Shown here one piece after another: positions 1 through 7,368 of a stretch of 29,871 bases of DNA. How positions within the stretch are numbered: the stretch's first letter is position 1; every line of letters begins with the position of its first letter. The notes beneath the pieces were generated by a model. The model was not told the DNA's origin and made no database searches. It saw only the letters and a list, made by a program, of their open reading frames with translations. The position numbers and the translations under genes are program-made. Origin of the DNA: Thermotogae bacterium (GTDB lineage Bacteria > Thermotogota > Thermotogae > Petrotogales > Kosmotogaceae); NCBI GenBank assembly GCA_003643975.1, contig QNAR01000003.1, forward strand, positions 1 through 29,871. Reading direction: 5' to 3'.

Positions 1-275
1 TCACATCGGATGACCCTAAGCACGAAGATCCTGAAGAGATCCTTAAAGATATCGAAGAAGGGATTAGCAAATTGAAACCTTATCTTATTATTCCGGATAG
101 GAAAGAGGCGATATCTGTTGGGCTCACGCTGGCAAACAGGCAGGATATGGTGGTTATTGCTGGTAGAGGCCATGAGGAATTTCAAGTCATCGATGATGAG
201 TTAATTCCTTTCAACGACAAAGAAATGGTTAAGCATATTCTCAATGAGAAATTTCGGAGGCTCATAAAAAGGTGA
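1..275 (+). CDS. murE: MurE, UDP-MurNAc-tripeptide synthetase, C-terminal fragment
   Basis: This is the 3' end of a Mur ligase cut by the window edge; the frame is open from base 3. MurE adds the third residue of the peptidoglycan stem peptide in the cytoplasm. The fragment starts with TSDDPKHEDP, which aligns with the diagnostic TSDNPRxEDP motif of MurE. It also contains the domain-3 segment ANRQDMVVIAGRGHE, the usual AGKGHE motif. The stop at 273-275 overlaps the murF GTG start. The residue after DDP is Lys, not the Arg that contacts meso-diaminopimelate in the DNPR motif, so the third-position amino acid may not be meso-DAP. Thermotoga MurE is known from the literature to add lysine. Family assignment is secure; substrate is inference. 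Confidence 0.93.
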   Translation, partial: TSDDPKHEDPEEILKDIEEGISKLKPYLIIPDRKEAISVGLTLANRQDMVVIAGRGHEEFQVIDDELIPFNDKEMVKHILNEKFRRLIKR

Positions 276-1606
276 TAGATGAAAGGATTATCGTTGAATT
301 TCTGAAACTAACTGAAGGGAAGAAGTTGAAGATAGATTCGAGGAAAATAAAACCCGGTGATATTTTCATCGCTTTGAAAGGGAAGCATTTTGATGGAAAT
401 GACTTTGTTAAAGACGCCCTTGAACAGGGCGCTTTTTTAGCCATAACCACAAAGAGATTTTCAGATAAACGCGTTTTCACGGTGACAGATTCATGTAAAC
501 TGCTTTATGAATCGGCAAAAAGGATCTTGAATAACATGGCAATTGATTTCAGGATTGGCATTACGGGTTCAAATGGTAAAAGCACTACGAAAGAATTGCT
601 TTACCAGGCTCTTTTGAAGAATGCTCCCGTTTTTAAAACACCCGGAAATTACAACACGGAAATAGGAATTCCGCTCGCGATTCTTGAGAACAGAGAGGCT
701 CTTGTTTCAAGCAAGTATGCAATCTTTGAATTTGCTGCTGATCAAAGAGGAGACATAAAAAAGCTTGTTGAACTTGTTAGGCCTAATATATCAATACTAA
801 CCAATGTGGGATCAGCTCATCTTGGAAATTACAAGTCCCATCAAGAGCTTTTTGAAGAGAAATTTTCCATCTTTTCAAAACTTAAAACTGATGATATTGC
901 TGTGGCAAACGGTGATGACAGAAGAATTGTTGAAAGGCTGGAAAAAGCCCCTTTCCAAACGTTGTTTTTTGGCGAAAAAAATGGGGAACTCTTGCTTGAG
1001 GGATATCGTTACATCACCGGAAATACCATGGTTGTGCTGAACTTCAACGGTGAAAAGCGTTTGTTGAGGTTGAAAGGGATCTGGAATAAAGGACAGGTCA
1101 TGAACTTAATGGCAGCTTATTTGACACTCTTTGCCATGGAAATTGAATTACCAGAACTTTTTTTACTGGATTCTATTCTGCCCTTTGACAACAGATTCAA
1201 AGTCCATGATTTCGCTGGAATAAGAGTGATAAACGACTGTTACAACAGCAGTATAGAATCGGTAATGGTTGCCGTTGAAGCGATTGCGAAATTATCCAAA
1301 GGAAAAAGAATCGCAGTGATTGGTTCAATTCTTGAACAAGGAGCTTTTTCCAAAGAAACACATCATAAACTCGCCGAATTGCTAAAAGATTTTGATGAGG
1401 TGATTCTCTATAATGTTGATCCTCAGGTAGAGTACATCGCTGAAGTTATTGACCCAGCTTTCATAGCTGATTCAATAGAGGCCATAGTAGAACAGCTAAT
1501 AAAACGTGTTAAAAAAGGAACGCTTGTTTACTTCAAGGCATCAAGGGGTGTCAGGTTGGAAAGGGTTTTGAACGCTTTTAAGGAGAAGTTAGCAAAAAAT
1601 GGATGA
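272..1606 (+). CDS. murF: MurF, UDP-MurNAc-tripeptide:D-Ala-D-Ala ligase
   Basis: MurF uses ATP to join D-Ala-D-Ala to UDP-MurNAc-tripeptide, the last cytoplasmic step of the stem peptide. The 444-aa product has the N-terminal MurF domain with IDSRKIKPGDIFIALKG at about residues 21-37, and the Mur-ligase P-loop GSNGKST at 99-105. The central-domain TNVGSAHLG follows, and the C-terminal domain has NDCYNSS. Length is normal for the family. The start is GTG at 272, overlapping the murE stop as GTGA, with GGAGG at 257-261 upstream. The stop overlaps the mraY ATG by 8 bases. It is an internal gene of the mur operon and has no promoter of its own that I can see. Confidence 0.95.
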   Translation: MIDERIIVEFLKLTEGKKLKIDSRKIKPGDIFIALKGKHFDGNDFVKDALEQGAFLAITTKRFSDKRVFTVTDSCKLLYESAKRILNNMAIDFRIGITGSNGKSTTKELLYQALLKNAPVFKTPGNYNTEIGIPLAILENREALVSSKYAIFEFAADQRGDIKKLVELVRPNISILTNVGSAHLGNYKSHQELFEEKFSIFSKLKTDDIAVANGDDRRIVERLEKAPFQTLFFGEKNGELLLEGYRYITGNTMVVLNFNGEKRLLRLKGIWNKGQVMNLMAAYLTLFAMEIELPELFLLDSILPFDNRFKVHDFAGIRVINDCYNSSIESVMVAVEAIAKLSKGKRIAVIGSILEQGAFSKETHHKLAELLKDFDEVILYNVDPQVEYIAEVIDPAFIADSIEAIVEQLIKRVKKGTLVYFKASRGVRLERVLNAFKEKLAKNG

Positions 1607-2534
1607 ATTAACACTTTTTTTTCTTTCCTTTTTTGGGGTTCTTCTACTTTTATACCCCTTTGAAAAATTACAGAAAAGGAAAAAAATCGGACAATTTATT
1701 CGTGAGGAAGGACCCGATTTGCACAATCATAAAACGGGAACTCCTACTTCGGCTGGATTGGTTTTCATACCGATAGCGCTGTTGGTAGTGTTCCTTTTCA
1801 GCAAAGATTCAGACTTATTGATCCCCATCGCAGCCGGAATACTTTTTGGAATTGTTGGGGCTATGGATGATTTAGCTAAGCTGGTGAAGAAGAATGCAGC
1901 TGGCATAAGCGCTTTGACAAGGCTAACATTGGAATTTCTTTTTGCTTTTTTTATCGTATATATCGTTCAACGCATTAATCCTCATACATATCTTCTCATT
2001 CCCTTTACAGAAAAAAGCCTGGATATAGGTTGGTTTTACTTTCCCTTTTCTATGGTTACGATAGTAGGTACTGCGAATGCGGTGAACCTCACAGATGGGG
2101 TAGATGGATTGGCTGGCAGTGTATATATTGCTTCGGTATTTCCCTTGATTGTTCTGGGGTATCATAGTAATCTATATTCGGCGTTAGTAGGCGCACTTTT
2201 TGGATTTTTATGGCACAATTGGTATCCAGCGAAAGTCTTTATGGGTGATACCGGTTCGCTTTCCCTTGGAGGTATTTTTGCGGTGTCTATGGCCCTGACA
2301 GGACGGGAGATTTACCTTCTTTTCTTTGGGTTTATTTTTCTAATAGAAACTTTAAGTGATATTATTCAGGTGGGTTCTTTCAAGCTGAGAAAGAAAAGAG
2401 TGTTTAAAATGGCTCCTGTTCATCATCATTTCGAACTTTCAGGTTGGCATGAATCCATGATTGCTTTCAGATTTTCCACCGTAGCACTTGTATTTTCACT
2501 AATTGGATTACTTGCTTGGAGGGGTAATTGGTGA
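1599..2534 (+). CDS. mraY: MraY, phospho-MurNAc-pentapeptide transferase
   Basis: MraY is the integral membrane enzyme that transfers phospho-MurNAc-pentapeptide to undecaprenyl phosphate, forming lipid I. The 311-aa product is hydrophobic throughout, with about ten membrane segments. It has the family landmarks in order: Asp-Asp at 90-91 (MDDLAKL), NLTDGVDGLAG from 163, MGDTGS at 215-220, and the cytoplasmic HHHFE near 275-279. Length is slightly below the usual 320-360 because the N-terminus is short. It overlaps murF upstream and murD downstream. The lipid carrier it uses would be recycled by proteins such as the DUF368 product further along the window. Confidence 0.96.
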   Translation: MDELTLFFLSFFGVLLLLYPFEKLQKRKKIGQFIREEGPDLHNHKTGTPTSAGLVFIPIALLVVFLFSKDSDLLIPIAAGILFGIVGAMDDLAKLVKKNAAGISALTRLTLEFLFAFFIVYIVQRINPHTYLLIPFTEKSLDIGWFYFPFSMVTIVGTANAVNLTDGVDGLAGSVYIASVFPLIVLGYHSNLYSALVGALFGFLWHNWYPAKVFMGDTGSLSLGGIFAVSMALTGREIYLLFFGFIFLIETLSDIIQVGSFKLRKKRVFKMAPVHHHFELSGWHESMIAFRFSTVALVFSLIGLLAWRGNW

Positions 2535-3859
2535 ACAAAGTCGGATTTATAGGATTGGGAGCCTCGAATTTCGAGCTTTTAAAATATGTGAGAAACACGT
2601 ATCCAGAATGGCAGTGCTTTGTTTCAGAACAGGAAAAGATTCGAGGAGAATATAGATCTTACCTTGAAAAAGAGGGGATTCTCTTTGAAGAAGGCGGCCA
2701 TACAGAAAGGATTCTTGAATCTGATTTCTTCATATTGAGTCCCGGTGTCTCACCCACCAGTGAAATCGGTCAGAACATTATTTCAACTGGTAAACCCATG
2801 ACGACCGAACTCGAGTTTTCACTAAAAGAGCTCAAGAAGAGAAAAAACGGCGTTTTCATAGGTGTAACCGGTACAAATGGAAAGACCACCACCACAACTA
2901 TGCTTGGGCATATAATGAAGGAAAAAGGGCTAAAGGTCTTTGTTGGTGGAAATATAGGTGTACCTCTGGCAACCGTTATAAAGAGCGATTACGATTTTTA
3001 TGTTTTGGAAGTTAGTTCATTTCAACTTAATTGGTTCAATTCGAAGGAACCGCTTTTTCATCTTTCGAGTATTCTAAATGTGGCGGAAGATCATCTCGAT
3101 TACCACGGGTCTTTTGAAGAATATTTGTCGCAAAAGAAGAAGATAGTTAAATTAACAAGAGGCTATTCAATTTTGAGAACAGAACTGGTTGACGCACTGG
3201 ATGAAGCGAAAAATGGCCATGTTATTCCATTCTCAATAGATGGAGAAGGGCTGTTATCTCTCAAAGATGGAATTATGAAATTTCACAAAGCGCAGCTTGA
3301 TTTGAGCACGTACATTAAAACAAGGCATAACAGGGAAAATGCCCTGGTTGCAATTGCGCTTTCTCACTTTTTAGGAATATCGGTATTTGATGCCTTTGAG
3401 AAATTAGCATCTTATCGTTATCCTGAACATCGGTTGATGGAAGTGGAATTTATGGAAGATATAAAATATATCGATGACTCCAAAGCGACAAATGCTCACG
3501 CAGTAGTAAAAGCACTAGAAAATTTCCAGCCCTCCAAGGTAGTTTTAATCCTTGCAGGTAAGGGAAAGAATGAAAGCTATAGTGAACTGCTGCCAAAGCT
3601 GAAGGAATTGAAAAAAACGATTATCATTGGAGATAGTCTTGGACTGTTGAAAAAACTCGACCACAACATTAACTACGAAATAGTGGATAACATGAAGCAG
3701 GCAGTTGAAAAAGCGCATAAAGCTGCTTTCCCTGGTGATATCGTTTTATTTAGTCCGGGGGGGTCCAGCTTTGATAAATACAGAAGTTACAAAGAGCGCG
3801 GCGCGGATTTTATAAATGAAGTCAAAAAGCTAAGGAAGACGGTTGGTACGATAAAATGA
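2531..3859 (+). CDS. murD: MurD, UDP-MurNAc-L-alanine:D-glutamate ligase
   Basis: MurD adds D-glutamate to UDP-MurNAc-L-Ala in the cytoplasm. The 442-aa protein shows the N-terminal nucleotide-binding domain with SPGVSP near residue 70, the ATP-binding GTNGKTT at 114-120, and the C-terminal MurD signatures DDSKATNAHA and LAGKGKN. The SPGGSSFDKYRSYKERG stretch corresponds to the usual SPACASFD motif, with Gly-Gly replacing Ala-Cys. I prefer GTG at 2531 over the in-frame TTG at 2528. GAGGGG at 2519-2524 is then six bases upstream, and the start overlaps the mraY stop as GTGA. The stop overlaps the ftsW ATG (ATGA at 3856). Confidence 0.95.
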   Translation: MNKVGFIGLGASNFELLKYVRNTYPEWQCFVSEQEKIRGEYRSYLEKEGILFEEGGHTERILESDFFILSPGVSPTSEIGQNIISTGKPMTTELEFSLKELKKRKNGVFIGVTGTNGKTTTTTMLGHIMKEKGLKVFVGGNIGVPLATVIKSDYDFYVLEVSSFQLNWFNSKEPLFHLSSILNVAEDHLDYHGSFEEYLSQKKKIVKLTRGYSILRTELVDALDEAKNGHVIPFSIDGEGLLSLKDGIMKFHKAQLDLSTYIKTRHNRENALVAIALSHFLGISVFDAFEKLASYRYPEHRLMEVEFMEDIKYIDDSKATNAHAVVKALENFQPSKVVLILAGKGKNESYSELLPKLKELKKTIIIGDSLGLLKKLDHNINYEIVDNMKQAVEKAHKAAFPGDIVLFSPGGSSFDKYRSYKERGADFINEVKKLRKTVGTIK

Positions 3860-4956
3860 AAAGTCAGATAATCATTTTGAGCGTTTTTGTTAGCATCATG
3901 CTTGCCATGGGATTTGTTTTCATATACAGTGCAGGCCTGAGTATGGAAGCCAGGCTAATCGGTTTTTATGCTTCGGAGTATCTCCAAAGGCAGCTGATAT
4001 CATTTTTTATAGGCCTTTTGCTTGCTTCTATAGCAATCTTCATGGGGGGAAGCACCCATTATCGCCTTTCTTTTCTCTTTTACTATCCGACAATTATTTT
4101 TCTTCTCATTTTTGTGCTTTTCTCACAGAGCAGGGGTGGAGCCCATAGATGGATTGAATTGGGGAGTTTTTCAATACAGGTTTCTGAATTTGCGAAACTC
4201 GTTTTGCTTTTGATTTTATCGGTCCATTTTGGAAAATTAGACAAAGAGAAAACTAATTTCTGGAACACAGTGATCGTGCCTCTTCTTCTTTCCGCACCTA
4301 TCATAGGGCTAACGTTTATGGAACCGGATCTATCCACATCGATTATTATGCTTTCCATTGTTCTTATCATGATGATTTTAGGAGGCGCTAAGCCAGCACA
4401 CCTGTTGATTCTTTTTTTATCAGTTGTTTTGTTTGGGGTTTTTATGCTAAAAGCAGAGCTTATAAAACCATATCAACTTGAGAGATTGTCAGAGTTTTTT
4501 TCTTCCCTCAAAGGGCAAAGCCATGAGCAGGTTTCATACAGCCTTATGGCCATCTCTTCAGGCAATACCTTTGGAAGAGGACTTGGAATGGGAGTGGTTA
4601 AATACTATCTACCTGTGAGTTATTCAGACTTCATTTTTGCTACCATAGGTGAGGAATGGGGAATAATTGGCATGTTCCTTCTTATGTTCTCATATGTTGG
4701 TTTTGTCATGATACTTTCCCAGATAGCCCTTAGATATGTCAGAAACACTGAAGGCAAGCTTTTTGTGATAGGCTTTGGATTTTATGTTTTTCTTCAGGCG
4801 AGTGTCAATATTGGAGTAAATCTTGGTCTCTTCCCGCCTACTGGAGTCACCCTTCCCTTTGTGAGCTACGGCGGTTCTTCTCTGATCTCTTTAATTTTGG
4901 GGCTCGGAATCACGTTTTCTATTATTCTTGAAAAGGGAGAAGAGGACGTTGGCTGA
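3856..4956 (+). CDS. ftsW: FtsW-type SEDS peptidoglycan glycosyltransferase
   Basis: This is a SEDS-family membrane protein that polymerises lipid II at the septum with a partner class B PBP. The 366-aa product has about ten hydrophobic segments. SEDS landmarks are RGGAHRWIELGSFSIQVSEFAK near residues 92-111, the large extracytoplasmic loop with YQLERLSEFF, EEWGIIG, and the C-terminal PPTGVTLPFVSYGGSS. The last is typical of FtsW/SpoVE/RodA. Position between murD and murG supports FtsW over RodA. It starts with ATGA overlapping murD, and its stop lies eight bases past the likely TTG start of murG. SEDS paralogues are hard to separate by sequence alone, so the division role rests on context. 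Confidence 0.9.
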   Translation: MKSQIIILSVFVSIMLAMGFVFIYSAGLSMEARLIGFYASEYLQRQLISFFIGLLLASIAIFMGGSTHYRLSFLFYYPTIIFLLIFVLFSQSRGGAHRWIELGSFSIQVSEFAKLVLLLILSVHFGKLDKEKTNFWNTVIVPLLLSAPIIGLTFMEPDLSTSIIMLSIVLIMMILGGAKPAHLLILFLSVVLFGVFMLKAELIKPYQLERLSEFFSSLKGQSHEQVSYSLMAISSGNTFGRGLGMGVVKYYLPVSYSDFIFATIGEEWGIIGMFLLMFSYVGFVMILSQIALRYVRNTEGKLFVIGFGFYVFLQASVNIGVNLGLFPPTGVTLPFVSYGGSSLISLILGLGITFSIILEKGEEDVG

Positions 4957-6022
4957 CTTGAGAGTGGCACTATGTGGTGGCGGAACCGGTGGCCACTATT
5001 ACCCGGTACTTGCCGTTGCTCAACGGCTTTCAAAAAAGTATGATACCAAATTTCTTTATTTTACAATCGCCGGACGTCTTGATGATAAAAGAGTCGAGCG
5101 GGATTTTTCAAATGTCAGGAAAATCCCGTTGAAAGTGCGAGGACTGCTGAGACCCATATACAAACCATCAAACATCAGAGTCATTCTTGAACATCTAGTG
5201 CAAGCGAAACTTGTCAAAAAAGAAATGGAAAAATTCAAGCCGGATTTTCTATTCTCAAGCGGTGGTTATGTTTCTTTTCCTGTTGTATTAGCGGCAAGAA
5301 GATTAAACATTCCTATTTTCTTGCATGAACAAAATGCTTTGCCAGGTATGGCGAATAAAAGGCTCGTGAAATATGCAACTGCTGTTTTCGTGAGCTTTGA
5401 GGAAAGCATTGAAAAATTTGGAAAGTTCGCCTATAAGGCTCGCTTTACCGGTAATCCTGTAAGGCAGATTCGAAGAAGGCGTGAAGAGATCTTCGAAGAG
5501 TTGGGTTTTACCCCTAACAAAGCCCTTATTGTTGTCATGGGAGGTAGCCAAGGATCTTCTTTTATCAATCAAAAGATGTTGGAGCTTTACGATTTAGTCA
5601 ATTGGAATGAAACAAATTTACAGTTTTTGCACGTAACGGGAAAAGGAAATGAACTTAAGAGCTTTGAGAAATACCCATTTGTCAAAGCTTTTGAATACAT
5701 TGATGACCTTCATGAATATGTAGCTAAAGCCGATCTAGTCATAACCAGAGGTGGAGCAACCTCAGTTGCGGAAATAATAAATTACCGTCGAAAGGCTATT
5801 GTTATACCCTGGAGCGGAGCAGCCGAAAATCATCAATATTACAACGCTGTTTAGTTGGAAAAACTCGGTCTGGGATATGTTATACTTGAAAATGCGGTTA
5901 CACCAGAACTGCTTCTTTCCAGAATTGAAAATAGCTTGAGTAGAAAAACATTGTCTACCCCTGTTTTTAAGGAACCAGTCGAGTTAATCATCGAAAACAT
6001 AATTCGGGAGGAATCGCGTTGA
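4949..6022 (+). pseudogene. murG: MurG, lipid II-forming GlcNAc transferase, interrupted by an in-frame TAG
   Basis: MurG transfers GlcNAc from UDP-GlcNAc to lipid I on the inner membrane face, giving lipid II. The N-terminal domain has the glycine-rich GGGTGGHYYP from residue 10, and FLHEQNALPG and TGNPVR follow. The C-terminal domain has GGSQGS, TRGGATSVAEI and NHQYYNA. After NHQYYNAV the frame meets TAG at 5852-5854 (codon 302). It then continues without a shift as LEKLGLGYVILENAVTPELL for 55 codons to TGA at 6020-6022. This matches the normal MurG tail, where NAL-x-LEKAGA follows the HQ/QQ motif, so one substituted base makes the stop. The TTG start at 4949 has AGGGAG at 4934-4939. The full frame ends in a TTGA overlap with murC. 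Essential gene, so either a sequence error or a real recoding or truncation; the product would lose its last 56 positions. Confidence 0.85.
5852..5854 (+). other. Premature in-frame TAG in murG
   Basis: The TAG falls at a variable position between the conserved NHQYYNA motif and the LEKxG helix. The reading frame is the same on both sides. A codon such as GAG, AAG, CAG, TTG, TCG, TGG, TAC or TAT would restore the gene by one base change. A TTG follows directly at 5855 and could in theory serve as a restart, but there is no Shine-Dalgarno sequence in the preceding bases. Confidence 0.9.
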
Positions 6023-7368
6023 AATATCATTTTATTGGAATCGGCGGGATTGGCATGAGCAGTCTCGCGCTCCATTTGGCGGCTGAGGGTCATGGGATTT
6101 GCGGCTCAAATTATGAAGAAAATGAGAGAGTCGAATATTTAAGGGAGAATAATATCCAGATATTTATCGGGCATTCTCCACAAAATGTCAGTAATCCTGA
6201 TATGGTAGTCAGAACAACTGCAGTTTCAAAGAATAACCCTGAACTCATTGCCGCTGTAAAAGGCGGTATTCCTATTTTGTACCGCATGGAACTACTTAAG
6301 AAAGTGCTTTCCGAAAAAGAATCAATATGCGTTACGGGCACAGATGGAAAAACCACCTCTACAGCAATGCTTTCAAAGATTTTCATTGATGCTAAAAAAG
6401 ATCCAACAGTTTTCCTTGGAGGAAAAGTCCCCTTCCTGGAACATGCCAATTACAGACGTGGTGGAGATATATCTATAACAGAGCTGGATGAATCCGATGG
6501 TTTTTTTGCCTCTTTCAAAGTAGATCACGCTTTGATTACCAATGTCCGATTCGATCACCTTGAACATTATAACAACAACCACGAGAATTTTTTGGATCAT
6601 ATGCTCCTTTTTGCGAAAGGCGTTTCAGGAGAACTCGTGTACAACCATGATGACGACGTGCTCAGGATGTTGTTCAGTGGCAGAAGATATATTTCCTTTG
6701 GGAAACATGGGGGCGATTATCGCTTCAAAAGACTTTCCATAGAGAGACTAAAACAAACTTTTGAGGTTTTTGAAGCTGAAAAATCCTTGGGAGTTTTTGA
6801 ACTCAACACACCGGGTGAGTACAACATCTACAATGCGCTGGGGGCAATTGCAATGGCGCGTCAATTTGGGATAAGCCCTGAGATTATAAGATATTCTCTT
6901 GCTAACTATGTTTCCGCTGATAGAAGGTTCACTATCAGGGGTTACAACGAAGAGAAAGACCTGTATCTTGTAGATGACTATGCGCACACCCCTGACGAAA
7001 TAAGGAACACCATCAAAGGGGCGAGAGAGGCTTTCCCCGATAGAAAACTGGCAATAGTTTTTCAACCACATAGATACTCAAGGTTGGCAAGGGAAAATGG
7101 AAGATTTGCCGCTTCTTTGAAGGATGCCGATGAAGTGTGCGTCTTCAAGCTGTATGATGCTTATGAAAAAGGAAGCAGCGCCTTGAGTGAAACAGAGGTC
7201 CTAAATGGCTTAAAAAAACACAACGTGCCTTCTCGTCATTATGTTGATTACCACGAAGTGCTTGAATGGGTCGAAGAACAGAAAAAAGCCGTGATTCTTT
7301 TTCTTGGGGCCGGTGATATCACCGAATTATCACGCCTTAGCGCCTTCAAGGTTAATTCAGCACGTTAA
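6019..7368 (+). CDS. murC: MurC, UDP-MurNAc:L-alanine ligase
   Basis: MurC attaches L-alanine to UDP-MurNAc, the first stem-peptide step. The 449-aa protein begins with the GIGGIGMS dinucleotide-type loop at residues 7-14, followed by the ATP-binding GTDGKTTS at 107-114, ELDESDGFF, and the C-terminal DDYAHTPDEIRNT and FQPHRYSR motifs. The P-loop has Asp where most MurC proteins have His (GTHGKTT); from memory Thermotoga MurC has the same Asp, so this is a lineage marker and not a defect. The start is TTG at 6019 with GGGAGG at 6006-6011 and a seven-base spacer. It overlaps the restored murG stop. The 3' end overlaps the opposite-strand radical SAM gene by 17 bases. Confidence 0.95.
   Translation: MKYHFIGIGGIGMSSLALHLAAEGHGICGSNYEENERVEYLRENNIQIFIGHSPQNVSNPDMVVRTTAVSKNNPELIAAVKGGIPILYRMELLKKVLSEKESICVTGTDGKTTSTAMLSKIFIDAKKDPTVFLGGKVPFLEHANYRRGGDISITELDESDGFFASFKVDHALITNVRFDHLEHYNNNHENFLDHMLLFAKGVSGELVYNHDDDVLRMLFSGRRYISFGKHGGDYRFKRLSIERLKQTFEVFEAEKSLGVFELNTPGEYNIYNALGAIAMARQFGISPEIIRYSLANYVSADRRFTIRGYNEEKDLYLVDDYAHTPDEIRNTIKGAREAFPDRKLAIVFQPHRYSRLARENGRFAASLKDADEVCVFKLYDAYEKGSSALSETEVLNGLKKHNVPSRHYVDYHEVLEWVEEQKKAVILFLGAGDITELSRLSAFKVNSAR

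Noticed and set aside
5852..5857. Pyrrolysine read-through of the murG TAG
   Set aside because: No pyl genes are visible and the lineage is not known to use pyrrolysine. The codon is at an ordinary variable position.
6301..6366. MurC P-loop GTDGKTT as a damaging mutation
   Set aside because: From memory Thermotoga MurC has the same Asp, so it is a lineage feature and the rest of the active site is intact.
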